This document shows positions 41,275 through 54,100 of a stretch of 64,000 bases of DNA, piece by piece. Source of the stretch: Fistularia commersonii (lineage: Eukaryota; Chordata; Actinopteri; Syngnathiformes; Fistulariidae); the NCBI GenBank assembly GCA_037954325.1, contig JBBMNZ010000019.1, positions 8,322,501-8,386,500 of the forward strand, in the 5' to 3' direction. Position numbers and translations under genes: made by a program. The notes under the pieces were generated by a model that made no database searches, was not told the DNA's origin, and was given only the letters and a program-made list of their open reading frames with translations. Each line of letters opens with the position of its first letter. Within the stretch, counting starts at the first letter, position 1.

Positions 41275-42054
41275 CTCACTGTTTGCTACTACTAGTGTTT
41301 GGCGGGTTGAGGGGGTTCCTGGTGGAGGGCTAAGGGGATCATTTACATTCAGTGCAGAGTGAGACTATAACTGTGAAATTATTCTGTCCATTGTGCTATG
41401 GTCTCTTAAATATATTTAATATGTTTTACTTTTCATTGCTTCATTGCTAATTTATGAACAAACTTGAGCCAGCATTCTTTAAATTCAACTCACATTACAT
41501 ATTTTAATGAAAACTGACCTAAGAAGGTGCCATGTTAATTTCTACTATTTTTCCCCTCCCTCAGGTTGTTTCAGATACAAAACATGGTATTAAAAATGTT
41601 CATATTCATATTCATTCAATAATTCAGGATTTTTCAGAGATGTTATCTTCCCTTCTGTTTAGCATAAAGAATATCTCCCTTATGCCCATGTTCCCTTATA
41701 TCACCAGATTTTTGCCTGATTACAATACTCTATTTTCTATTTTAAGGGCCCGGGCCGCTTGTTGCTATCGATTTTATTTATAAGACATCTATATTTTACT
41801 CTGTCCAAATCAGAGCAATTGTTTCCAAGTGCATGCATAAATCAATGCCTCCCTTGGGCCCATGCTAGCGACTTCATGCAGCTCAATACCTCCAATTTAT
41901 GTTTTAATTAAGATGATCTACCAAGTGTGGGGTGCTTTTCAATCACCATCAACAAGTTCTGAGGAGTGCATTATGTTTTTAAATGTATTCTGCCACCTAG
42001 AAAGGCAGCTTGTCACTGTGATAATGATGCTTCTTTTGCTGATGCAGCAAAAGT
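41274..42054. other. Intergenic DNA, no gene seen
   Basis: No coding or repeat features recognised between the microsatellite and the RTE copy. Confidence 0.5.
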
Positions 42055-43835
42055 TTCTTCTTCTTTTCTGTTTGGCTGTTCCCCTACGAGGTTTGCCACA
42101 GCAAGTCATCTGCTTTCATCAAACCTTTTCTCTGCATCCTCTTCTCTCACACCAACTACCATTATGTCCTCTTTCAATGCATCCATAAACATCCTTTTTG
42201 GTTTTTGGTAATTCCAACCTCAGCATTATTCAACCCAAAACTTAACTATCCATTTTCTTTATATGCCCAAACCGTCTGTGACTGGTCTCTTTGACTTTAT
42301 CTCAAAAACATCAAACGTGTGCTGTCCCGATGATGGACTCATTCCTGATCCTATCCATCATCATCACTACCAAAGAGAATATTCAGCTATCCTGTATGTC
42401 GCTCATACAGAATGGCTTGGAGCACCTTCATCTTGTACATCTTCCCTTTCACTCTGGATACCTTTCAACAACTGTTCCAACCTGCTTGCACATGTTTCTT
42501 TACCTCTGTTCCACACCCTCTGTTGCACTTTAATGTTGAACCTTGGTACTTAAAATCCTCCACCTTCTTTATCGCTACTCCCTGTAGTCTACCTGTTCCA
42601 CTTTGGTCCCTCTCATTCACACATATGTTCCCTGTCTTGTTGTCGCTAACCTTCATTCCTCTCATTCTTCCAGGGTATACCTCCACGTATTTAGATTTTC
42701 CTACCCCTGCTTCCTGCTATTACTACAGATCAAAATGTAATCTGCAAACATCATAGTCCATGGAAATTCATGTCTAGCTGTATCTGTCAGCCTATCCATC
42801 ACTATAGCAAAGAAGGAGGGGCTCAAAGCTGATTCCTGAAGCAATCCCATCTCCACCTCAAACTTCTATGTCACACCTACAGCACCTCTCACCACTGTGT
42901 CATGGCACTCATTCATGTCCTGCACAACTGTAACATATTTCTTTGCCACTTCAGACTTCCTCATATTGTACTAGTTCCTCTCTCGAAACCTTGTCATGTT
43001 TTTTTTTTTTTTCTATCTTGATCTATGAAGGGAAAATTGAGCTCCCTCTGACCATCTCCATACTTCTCAAAGCAATTATTGCATATGCAGTACTCTTCCC
43101 TGGTATACAACCATACTGCTGTTCACAAATGCGCATCTCTGCCCTTCTCTTTCCCATAACTTCATTGTATGAGTCATCAACTTTATTCCTCTATAGTTAA
43201 CATGATTTTGATCTTTCCCTTGTTCTTAAAAATGGGCACCAGTAAACCTCTCCATTCTTGAGTTATTCTCACTATTGAAGATCCTGATTAATGATGTAGT
43301 CAAAAACTATACCACCTCTCCTGAACATTTCCAAACTTCTACTCCCTACCTCAAGACCACCTACATTTCCACTTGTCATTCTCTTCAATGCCCTGCTCAC
43401 TTAAACTTTACAAATCTCTGCTCCTTCGTGTTCCACAAGGAACACAAAGTAGCACCTCTTCTCCTCTTCCCCATTCTGTCATTCTTTATATTCAGTAAGT
43501 TTTCAAATACTTATTTCCTTCTTCCCATCAAACTTCCGACACTTGTCAATAAATCTCAAGCACTAGCTTTAATCAGCCTAACATGCTGCATGTCCATAAT
43601 GTTTCTATATCTCTAATTTCTATTGAGCATCAGTCTCTCCATTTCTAGCTTCAGTCACCAATCTATCTGGCGCTCTTTTCACTTCCAGAATATTCCTATC
43701 AAACTCCTGTTTTAAGAATACTCCTACTCTATTTTTCTTCCCATCAATACCATGGTTGAACAACTTAAATCCTGCTCCTAAGCTTCTGGCCTTGCTAACT
43801 TTCCACTTGATCTGCTGGACACAAAGCATTCTCCT
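42055..43835 (-). mobile_element. RTE-clade LINE copy A, internally deleted
   Basis: Antisense copy of the same family as 51180-54280. On the plus strand it starts at the element's 3' end (TTCTTCTTCTTTTCTG...) and ends inside the 5' endonuclease region near 43835. Block-by-block similarity to copy B holds through the C-terminus, reverse transcriptase and linker. Near 43560-43610 it jumps directly to the endonuclease region, omitting what corresponds to about 0.8 kb of copy B (roughly 52820-53600). It is more diverged than copy B. Confidence 0.82.
42277..43829 (-). pseudogene. RTE endonuclease/reverse-transcriptase pseudogene, copy A
   Basis: Minus-strand remnants: an apurinic-like endonuclease piece with CVQQIKWK (the family has CVQETRW, whose Glu is catalytic, so the Glu is lost here), SLGAGFKLFNHGIDGKKN and FDRNILEVKRAPDRL (43620-43829); the reverse-transcriptase core in which the catalytic box reads FADY (codons at 42737-42748) instead of FADD; and a C-terminal fragment in several frames, including VEDFKYQGSTLKCNRGCGTE (about 42505-42565). 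Stops, frameshifts, the internal deletion and lost catalytic residues in both enzymes show it is dead. Confidence 0.8.
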
Positions 43836-43888
43836 CTTGTCTTACCTCGTCTCTGTCAACCTATAGACACATTCATTTGATTTGCATA

Positions 43889-44185
43889 CAGGTGGTCCTC
43901 ATTTAACAACGGGGTTACGTTCCGAGGGGTCTGTCGTTGAGCGAGAAACACCGCTTCTACCGTACAACCATACAGTATTTGCATATATATCGACCATTTG
44001 CACCTTGTTATTTTACCCTTTTTTTCCTTAAATTATTATATTTGCATGAATATAGGCCAATTATAAGCGCTGGTAAGCGCGTACAATACATAGTCACTAT
44101 CAATGCCAGTGCATTCCGTGCGTATTTTAAAATGATCGCAAAGCCTGTCATAACTCCGAGTACATCGTTAAGTGAGGACCACCTG
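43889..44185. mobile_element. 297-bp MITE, pogo/Tigger-like, TA target site
   Basis: The left end begins CAGGTGGTCCTCATTTAAC. The right end in reverse complement begins CAGGTGGTCCTCACTTAAC; about 20 of the first 23 positions match. TA dinucleotides flank both ends (43887-43888 and 44186-44187), the target duplication of Tc1/mariner/pogo elements. The GGGGTTACGTTCCGAGGGG stretch inside the left end resembles Tigger-type subterminal sequence known from vertebrates. There is no room for a transposase, so the copy is non-autonomous. Confidence 0.85.
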
Positions 44186-44187
44186 TA

Positions 44188-45369
44188 ATTAGTCTTGCGT
44201 TGGTTTTGGAACTTGACCTTGGACTTGCTCAAGGTGAAACCAGGCTACAATGATGCAGTAAAAGTTTGCACAAAATAAATCCATAAAATAATTAGTGTGG
44301 TGGTGAATTGATGAAAAGAATGTCAAAACATAGGTGTCGCCTTCTCATTTAAAGTAGTATAGTGAGTTTGGGTACTTAAATAAATCACTATCAACTGTTT
44401 CATAAGCCTTTTTTACACCATGAAAGTATAAAAACAGCAACTGTTCAATTGTCAAAGTCTTGTTTTGTCATGTATTTGTTAAGTGTTTTGTTTGTTTGTG
44501 CACAGCAATCTATCATTTGATCAATTACATTTAGAAATGACTGCAAAAATCAGTTTGCCATACAAAGAGCCTCAAGCAAGACTGAAAGCCATAAATTTCA
44601 CTGATGCCTGTAATTAGAAGAGATCAATAAAAAACAGTTTCATTCACCTGTTTTCAGGATTGGTTGCTGCACTTTTGTAGGTCTTTGTTCCAGTGCAATC
44701 ACTCAATAATTTCTTAGAAAAACCACCATTAAATGCTGCATTGCCAGCACTTTGTATACAGCAGGACAAACACCCTTATAATATATGAACAAATGCAGTG
44801 ATATATTAGAGAGAAGGAAACCACCAGGTGTCCACTATACTTTCAGATGTTTTCATTCCAGATAATGTGTTGCCTTTGTCTTGTCTCATGCCATTTGTAA
44901 ATGCTTTTCCAGTAATACATGTAATGATACAGAGGCAAAACAGCTTTGCATCACACCGATGTCAAGCCTCTTAAGTTGATGGCTGTGCACATTGTGGGTA
45001 GAATTTCTTTCTGTCAAATAACAGCTGGGGAAGACAGCACGATATGGAGCCCGAGAACGAGTGAGCTCTCAAATCTCCATCTGACAGAATTTTTGCAAAT
45101 CAAGTTTCAAGAGTCTGTCTCAATCTTCTTCTGCATTTATGATGCATCAGTTATAATTATTTTGTGCTCTCAAGTGAATGGTGTATGTCTCCATCATGCA
45201 GTAGAAGTTAAAATTGGAATTTTGAAGGGTAGTTTGAGGTAAATCCAGAAAAGTTTTGTGAATGAAATGAATCGCAATTGCCCCAGGGAAAATTATCCGA
45301 TGGCTGGGTACTATTCACTGAATGAGCAATCGGTACCATTGTGAATTGTATCACAGCAACAAGCATTGA
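44188..45369. other. Intergenic DNA, no gene seen
   Basis: No transposon or coding features recognised. A 98-codon open frame at 44946-45242 has no identifiable motif. Confidence 0.5.
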
Positions 45370-45606
45370 GGGGTAGCTTAAGGGTAGTGCATCTCTTGTG
45401 GTAAGCAGTAGCCTCAGAACGCCCCAGTCTCAGAAAGTTCCTGGTTATATTCTCGAGCTCCTCCTAGACTGTCAAAGTATTGTTGAGCAAGACACTGAGT
45501 CCTCCCAGGCACCGCTCAAGTGTCTCCCCACTGTTCATGGTTCATCCATGATGGGGAAAAATGCCAGGAAAGGAATCTTCAAGAGGGATTAATAAAGTAT
45601 TCAAAA
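45370..45606 (+). mobile_element. tRNA-derived SINE with L2-like tail, degraded
   Basis: The head has an A-box-like TAGCTTAAGG (about 45373-45382) and a B-box-like GGTTATATTCT (45443-45453), spaced about 60 bp as in tRNA promoters. The body includes GTTGAGCAAGACACTGAG, a landmark of a common fish SINE body. The 3' end, GGGATTAATAAAGTATTC, resembles the LINE tails at 7203-7251 and 35180-35200, which suggests it was mobilised by that LINE family. No target-site duplication is evident. Confidence 0.7.
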
Positions 45607-48563
45607 TTAAGGCGGAAAAAAGCATAATCCTAATTGTTAATGGCAACATCAGCATAAATGATTCAATTCTTTTGGTGTTATATTTTCATGTAAAAAGGAA
45701 GCATTTCAAACCAGTTTTGTAGTTGTATCTGACTTCCCTATATTCGCTGTGTTATTTTTATGATTATTCTCCAAAATGCATAGTATGGTTGATGTGCAAA
45801 GGTAGATCTGTTCAAAAACATGCTTATGACAAGCTTGAAAGTATACTGTTTGATCAAATTAAAGTCCGACTAATCTTATCCTCGGCGCCATCAAAGCTTA
45901 ATTCTCTTCCAGAATGCCCACTCTCTGTTCTCTTATCCCTTCTAAAAGGCCAAGTAATTAGAAGAAGATTTAAAATTGAGTATATAACCCCCAACCTCAC
46001 TCAAAACCATTTCCAATGGGACTCTTTTGAAATCCCATTGCTTCAACCAGCATTTCAGCATCAGGGAATAAGGCAATCTTTCCTGCCCCGCTTCAAACAA
46101 GGGTCCCACTGTGTCCTGTGGACTTCTGTATAATCTCATCACCTATCAACAGATCTAGAGAAGGGTCAGCTGTGATAACAGGTTCATTCAGGCAGAGCCA
46201 GGGGACGGGAGTGCTAAAGAAAAGAACAGAAGCTTAAAAAAATGAATAACAGGCTGGTGCCAAGTGAGCTCTTTCAGTTTACAGCAGAATGTTCTCTTAT
46301 TCAGCAATTCAAGCTTGTGCTGAAATCACTATTTGACTACCAGACATCAGTGGCAATCAAATATGTAAAGTTCACCAATGATATGCCAGTTCCCTGCTTT
46401 TCTTTTCTTATCATTAATCTAAATTGAATTCCCTTTGGTGTAGACAAAATTAAATGGTGATCTTCTACTGCCTTCATCTAACTCTTCTCTGCATCTACAG
46501 TTAACTGTTGGTTATACTGGTGTGTGAATATTTATCTAGTTCTATCAGTGACATCAAAAAGGACAATGTTCCACAAGGAGGTAAATTTGGGTGAAGAGGA
46601 GGAAATTTTGGCTCGAATAGACATTGAAATTTAGCATTAAGTCTATTCTGGATAACATGATTCAAATGGCATGACATGAGGGGTTTGTAAATGCATAATG
46701 TAAATTATTAATGATGTAAAAAAAAAAATTACACATTCATAAACTGCGTGACTTTTTCCTCCTTAAAAGATTTAAATGGATGATTTCAGAAGCACAAGTT
46801 GGATATTTGTGAAGAAAGTTTTCAGACACATTCCAACTTAGCTCTGATTTGAAATCAGAAACCATTTGTTTCACTAGTCTAGGATGGCATGATCCCTTCA
46901 TCCAAAAATACCCCCCAAAAAATGTACCTTCTGGGAGAAATACAGTTGTGTTTGAAATACCTTGAAAGACAAGTGAGAGCCATTTTCAGAGTAACTGAAA
47001 CATTTGCTCGGCACCTCACAATGAAGTGGAAAGCTTTTAGTAGTCCAGAGCCCACTGCCTATCATACAGAATCCTCAGGGATGGAAAAGGCCCAGACATT
47101 TCCATATTAAATTATAACTACGATGACTCAAAGTCTGACAGAACAGCGATGCACCTTAACAAGGCTATTTTGGCCTTTTCTGCCCTGTATGCCTCATGTT
47201 GAATCCACCAGTAGTCTGACCTGGCATCGTATTAAAAGTGCTATTACCCATGTAGGGGAACAGAGAACTGAACATGGATCGCTGAAAATAAATACAGAGG
47301 TGAAAGGCCATGCGAATCTGAAAAGCTAAAGTCTAATTTTTATGCTTGGGGATTCATTTGACATAGAGCTCCAAACACACATAAGCCATTACTTACACCC
47401 TATTACACATGCTAGCATCTATGCAAAGTTTTACTAACACATTCTGTATGCATAGAGACACGGCAACATTCATATTCTCTCTTTTTCTGACCCTCTCTCC
47501 GACACACACAAGCTGTGAAGCAGCATGGTAGGCAGTGACACAAAGCTAATGCCTTGTCACACAGGCTGTCAGCAGATTAGCCAGTGGATTACACCCCAGC
47601 CATTAGATGTGCACCGAGCGAAAGGCCACAAACATGGCAGAGGGAGCAGAGGGGAGAGTGAGACAGAGTGGGTGACTGGCAGTGATAGGGCATATTCTGG
47701 TATGCAGCTTCTCAGCAACTAGTGAAGGAGGAAAAAGAGAAAAAAATAAAGGCTTGAAAAATGTTTTTTAATTAACAGCATTGCATTAGACAAGGCTAAT
47801 GGATAAAGCAAATTCTGAAATTTCATGAGGTTTTAAAAATTAAGTGTGCAACCATGATTTTTTTTTTTGTCTCTCATTGGTCCTGAATGTACTTTATCAG
47901 AGATAGAAGTAACTTTTGCTGGATATAGCAGGCATTTAACTCTGGATATGCAGAGTTGATATGGACATACAAATGTTTTTTTTTTGTTTGTTTCTTTACT
48001 TTTGGAAGTTCTTGAAAACAACAAAAAAAATATATTTTATCAGAATTATATCACGTAATTTATAGACAGGTGGGATGAAAAGACAAACTGATCCCAATCA
48101 TTTCAAATGTGAGTATTGGGAAGGGCTCCAAATAGAGCAAATGAGGACAAGAAGTTGGTGTTTGATGAGTAAAAAGGAAGAAAAAAATGGGAGGTATATA
48201 GGGATGAGAGATGCATTACAGAAAAGAGAAAGTGGATGCTTCAGCAAAAAAACAAACAAACAATTGTGTGAAAGACGGAAGGGATTTAGAGGTGAAAATA
48301 GGATGGAGAGAAATAGCAATGAAGAGTCCAGACTATTATTGGAAAGATGTGATGCAAGCACCAGGACTGAATGGCAAATATACTAAAGTGCTTTAACGTT
48401 ATGATATAAAGTGAAAAGATAGATTTGATGGGAAATGGGGAAATAGTAATTAAAGAATGATGGGATATTTGCATTTGAACTGATCTCATACTATAGTAAC
48501 ATCACCACAAATAATTCAAACTTTGCCTGATATACTGAATTCATGTTTACCTCCTCCACACTA
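45607..48563. other. Intergenic DNA; candidate conserved block near 46870-47330
   Basis: No gene recognised. The 46870-47330 and 47515-47710 stretches are repeat-free with balanced composition and could be conserved non-coding DNA. A 136-codon open frame (45723-46133) shows no family features. Confidence 0.4.
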
Positions 48564-48592
48564 ACACACACACACACACACACACACACACG

Positions 48593-48637
<45 letters not shown>
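48564..48637. repeat. (AC)n(GC)5(AC)n alternating purine-pyrimidine tract
   Basis: About 13 AC units (48564-48590), CGCGCGCGCG (48591-48600), then about 18 CA units. The whole 74 bp alternates purine and pyrimidine. Confidence 0.97.
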
Positions 48638-48639
<2 letters not shown>

Positions 48640-49142
48640 TGTCATGGTTATTTATTAGAGAAAAGCCTAGATTTGTCCTGTGTCGTTCATATATCTCCTT
48701 AGAATTTCTATGATTGTTTTGCTGCTTTGTTTGTGGCAGAATTAAAAACATTTTAAATTGTACAATCATGCAGTAATGTGCCAATTATAACATCAATATT
48801 ACAGAAACTTACAGAAATATTCTGATAATAACACAAATGGGTAGCTCTACATGCCTATATTCAAACATGGAATTGCAATTCTATTCCTGAAAGACAAATT
48901 TTGATTGGCTTTTATCTTTTACCCATATGTATGCAATTAAGCCTGTATAAACTGGACCATGTATGTGTGATGGTTTATATTTATTACCAATGAAACATCT
49001 AAACATAGTACTCATGGCATACTGAAATAAAATGTAATTTCAGACGTTGTTTTGTTTAATTTTAGGGGAGAGAAAGAAAGTGTGAGTGTGTGCGTGTGTG
49101 TGTGTATGTATCTGTGTGTGAGTGTGTGTGTGAGAGAGCGAG

Positions 49143-49179
<37 letters not shown>

Positions 49180-51179
49180 CAATGTTTACGTTTAAAGAGA
49201 AAATCAAACTGCACATTTTCATTTCATTAACTTGCCGAAGGAAAAAAAAACGCACAACACGGCAAATCTGTCTCCAATAGAAATTCAAAGAGATGATTAT
49301 CTGGACTGAAAGAATCATTGTAGATGGAAGAACGGGAGAGAGAGAGAGACAGAAAGACAGAGATATAAAAAGATATCGACTCCTGGTAAAGCTAGATTTA
49401 CTTTTGATGAAGAAAAGAGAAGAATGTTGACCATTGATACTGGGAAAAAACAATATAAAAAAGGCAAAACAGTAAATAATTGGTGAAATGCAACAAGTCT
49501 TTGCAAAAATCATGGAAGGGGGAGAAAGAATTAAGATAAGATCTGGTTAGGTTTTCTTTTTTTTCAAGTTTTCACTGCTGTAAGTAATAAAAAAATGTTG
49601 TCATCGTCATCAGTGTAAGTAAGTTAATTGAGGGATTAGGCGTCATTCAGTTTTGCCTACGATGTACCGCATTCACATTGGCCAAAAATAATCCTGAATA
49701 TGGCCTGAGTGATGAGATCTCAATTCATCCTTAGTGTGTTTTTTCCAGCACTGCCCAGTTGTAAACAGATCAACCGTACAGTAAAGGGACTTGAGTTTAC
49801 TGAATGTCACTTGTAATTGTCTTGCTACATTAATTTTTACTAGAGCATATTCTCTGAAGTTGTAGAGCCACAAATCAATACTGGCATCAGGAAACCAAAG
49901 TGATTATTTTCTGTTTCTCACTACAGTTCTCAATGAATTATTTCCAGGCCTGCATAACAAAAAACAGACCAACATCCTTGATTTGTTAGCTGACTTTTGT
50001 ATTCAGGAGAAACCTTTTGAAATCAACGTGTCCGCCTGAGGTCTCCCCTGTTAATCCAAATTACCACGGCTGCTTCCGTACTTACAGGTTAAAACCATGA
50101 ATTTCCAATCTTAACTAGCAACGGTGAATAAAATTAACAGAAACCCATGATTCATTCAATATCCAACAATTAAAGTAAAACAATAATTCACCAATTTACA
50201 GTACATTATAGTTTTAAAAAAAGACAAAATTAACACAATATAACAGATAAAGCTGTTATATCTTTATAACAGATCTTTTTTATAAACATCCTTTTTTCTC
50301 CTTCATATTCAGGAAGATGGTAGCATTTTAGGCAGGGGTCTATTAAAATGGCTTCTTTGCTGAATTGAATGAAAAGCTGCTCCCTGCATTGCAAGGCAAC
50401 ATGGTGCTTTGTATCTTTTTTTCCCATTCTAAGTCTGTCTCTGGTTCCAAGTAGAAAGATGTGAGGCATTCTCAGATGGCGTTTCATTTCACGATAATCG
50501 ACTTCACTGCCCCTACCTGCAGCCCCCACCACAAAACCACTTTGCAGATGTAATGACACATAATTGTCTGTTGGATTTGCCTGTTAGGGGCTTCATTTTG
50601 AGCTGGTATTTGTACAAGAATGGAAGGGAAGATGTCAAGTTAACAGGGGCTAATGGGTAATTCTGATATCCTTTCAGACTGGGAATTGTGTTCAGAAAAG
50701 CCATGTGATGCATGTCATACTGTGTTCACACAGAAGGCATATGTTTAGTGTGTCAACTTGATTATTGATGAGGGTTTTGGTGAGCCTGTTTGCATGTCTG
50801 CCGACATAGTCCATGCTTAATGTGTGCATATATAGGTTGATGTGTATGACGGTGAGACTTATGTCATTCACGATGCTTTGTTTGGTTAAATTATTTCAAT
50901 GTGTGCTGTATGAGATGAAGCTCAGCAGTGCCAGAAGGAGATGTAGTCTAAATGAATCCCCACAGGATATTTAGACTGTTTATGATGATAAGCCTCTATG
51001 CACACTCACACACACACATGCGTACACATGCACTTCTTCAACATATGCAAGACAAGTACAGTGAGACCAGATAAGGGGACAGCTGAAGAAATAGCAATGC
51101 AAAATACAAAATCTGAAAAATTCTGAGATCATTTGCTACATGTGGTTCTCTTGCATTCTGGAAGCATTCTGTGAGCTCT
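48638..51179. other. Intergenic DNA, no gene seen
   Basis: Unique-looking sequence apart from the TG/GA microsatellite at 49081-49179 and a short CA tract near 51005-51018. No coding frame recognised. Confidence 0.5.
49081..49179. repeat. (TG)n(GA)n compound microsatellite
   Basis: Interrupted TG units to about 49131 followed by GA units with AA and GC interruptions. Confidence 0.93.
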
Positions 51180-54100
51180 TTTTCTTCTTCTCCTTTTGGC
51201 TTTTCCCTTCAGGGGTCACCACAGCGAATCAACCTTCTCTATCTAACCTTATTCTCTATCCTCCTCTCTCACACCAACAACTTTTATATCCTCTCTCACG
51301 ATGGCCATAAATCTTCTCCTTGGTCTTCCTGGAGACCTCCTGTCTGGCAGCTCCAATTCCAGTATCGGTCTATCAATATATTCACTATCCCTCCTCTGTA
51401 CATGACCAAACCATGTCAGTCTGGCTTGTCTGACCTTCTCTCCAAAACATCTAACATGTGCTGTCCATCTGACTCATTCCTGATCCTATTCATCCTGGTC
51501 ACTCCTAAAGAGAACCTTAGCATCTTCATCTCTGCAACCTCTAGCTCTGCCTCTTGTCTTTTTATCATTGTAACTGTTTCTAGTCCATACAGCATTGCTG
51601 GTCTCACCACTGTATTGTACACCTTTCCTTTCATTCTGGCTGATAGTCTTCTGTCTGTACCCCTGACACTTTTCTCCACCCATCTCAACCTGCTTGAACC
51701 TGTCTCTTCACCTGTTTTCCACACTCTCCTTTGCTCTGGACTGTTGACCCCAAATACATGAAGTCATCCAACTTCTTGATCTCCACTCCCTGTAGCCTCA
51801 CCGTTTCACCCAGGTTCCTCTTATTCACACACATTTACTGCGACAAACCTTCAATCTTCTCCTTTCTAGTGCATACCTCCACCTCTCTAGATTTTCCTGT
51901 TCTCCACTCTCACTACTGATCACAATGTCATTTGCAAACATCATGGCCCATGGAGATTCCTGTCTAACCTCATCTGTCAGCCTGTCCATCACCACTGCAA
52001 ACAAGAAGGTGCTCAGAGCTGATCCCTGATGGAGTCCCACCTCCACCTTGAACTTCTGTGTTACCCCTTTGGCACACCGCACCACTGTCTCACAGCAAGC
52101 ATACGTGTCCTGCACCAGTCTAGCATACTTCTCTACCACTCCAGATTTCCTCGTATAATACCAGAGTGGCACCTTGTCATATGCTATTTCTTGGTCTAAA
52201 AAACACAGTTGCAGCTCCCTCTGGCCTTCTCTGTACTTCTCTCTAGCATTCTCAAAGCAAATACTGCATCTGTAGTACTCTTTCTAGGCATGTACCCATA
52301 CTGCTGTTCACAATTGCTAACTTCTGCTCTCAGTCGTAATTTCCACTGCTCTTTCCCATGACTTCATTGTAGGGCTGCTCTTTCCCATGACTTCAGTGTA
52401 GGGCTCATCAACTTTATCCCTCTATAGTTATTATAGAGGGATAAATTATTCTTAAAAATGGGCACATCACACTTCTTTCTCCATTCTTCAGGCATCTTCT
52501 CTCTATCTAAGATCCTGTTGAATAAACTCTACCGCTGCCTCTCCTAGGCACTTCCACATCTCCACTGGTATATCATCAAGACAAATTGCCTTTCCACTCT
52601 TCATCCTCTTCAATGCCTTCCTCTCCTCACTTTTACTAATTTCTGCTACTTTGTAACTCTGCTACTACCTACAATACTCACCTCTTGTACCCTTGCCTCT
52701 CCCTCATTTTCCTCATTCATCAACTCTTCAAAGTCCTCTTTTCATCTTCCCATCAGTCTTCTAGCATTTGTCAATACTTTCCCCTTGCTATCTTTAATCA
52801 CCCGGACCTGTTGTACAGCCTTTCCATCTTTATCTCTCTGTTTCACCAACCTGTATAGATCATTATCTCCCTCCTTAATGTTCAACCGAGCATACAAGTC
52901 ATCGTAAGACCTTTGTTTTACCTTTGCTACCTCTATCTTTACCTCACGCTGTATCTCACTGTACTCCTGTCTGTTGATGACACACCAAGTACTCCTGCAC
53001 TCCAAGTTCCTGTCTCCCTGATAACACTAGCTGTATGTGTCACATCATCTGGAAGCTCTCCCTGACCACCCAGAGCCTTTCTCAACTCTTCCCTGAAAAC
53101 CATACAACACTCCTCCCTTTTCAGCTTCCACCACTTTGTCCTCTGCTCTGCCTTTGTCCTCTTGATCTGTGCTGTCACCAGTCATCCTACAAACCACCAT
53201 CCTATGCTGTCTGGCTACACTCTCACCTACAACTACTTTGCCGTTCACTGATCTCTCTCAGATTACCTCGTCTATAGAAGATGTAGTCTACCTGCGTGCT
53301 CTTACCTCCGCTCTTATAGGTTACTCTATGTTCCCGTCTTTTCTGAAAAAAAAAAAGTGTGCACTACAGCTATTTCCATCCTTTTTGCAAAGTCTACCAC
53401 CATCTGTCCCTCTGCACTCCCATCTGTCCTTCTGCAGCCATCACTTCTTCATCCCTTCTATTGCTTGCACCAACACGTCCATTGAAGTCAACACCAATTA
53501 CCACTCTCATCTCTTGGGATATTCTGCATCATGTCATCTAACTAATTCCAGACCTTCTCCTCAAACTCACATCCCACCTGCAGGGCATAGCCTCTTACAA
53601 CATTGAGCATCACACTTTCAGTTTCCAGTTTCAGACTCATAAGTCTATCTGACATGCTTTCACCTCCAGAGCATTTGTAGCAAACTCCTCCTTCAAGATA
53701 ACTCCTATTCCATTTCTCTTCCTGTCACTACCATTATAATACAACTTAAAGCCTGCTCCTATGCTTCTAGCTTTAATACCTTTCCACCTGGTTTCCTGGA
53801 CACACAGTATGCCCACCTTAATTCTCGACATCATGTCCACCAATTCTCTACCTTTTCGTGTCATAGTCCCAATATTCAAAGTCCCAACTGTCAACCTCAG
53901 ACTCTTGCCTTTCCTCTTTTCTGTCTGCTTCCAAACATGCCTTCCTCCTCTCCTTTTTTGGAGACAAATGTCGGTCTGTTAACCCAGGCCTAGAACGATC
54001 CCGTATAAGATTTTTAGGTTTGATTCGCAAAAGATTCATGCCGGATGCACTTCTTGATGCAAATCTCTGCATTTATCCTGGCTTGGGACCGACTCAGGGA

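Noticed and set aside
51171..51761. 196-codon plus-strand frame at 51.2-51.8 kb
   Set aside because: It is the complement of the minus-strand RTE C-terminal region, whose frames carry the family motifs.
53169..53606. 145-codon plus-strand frame at 53.2-53.6 kb
   Set aside because: Antisense shadow of the RTE endonuclease/linker region.
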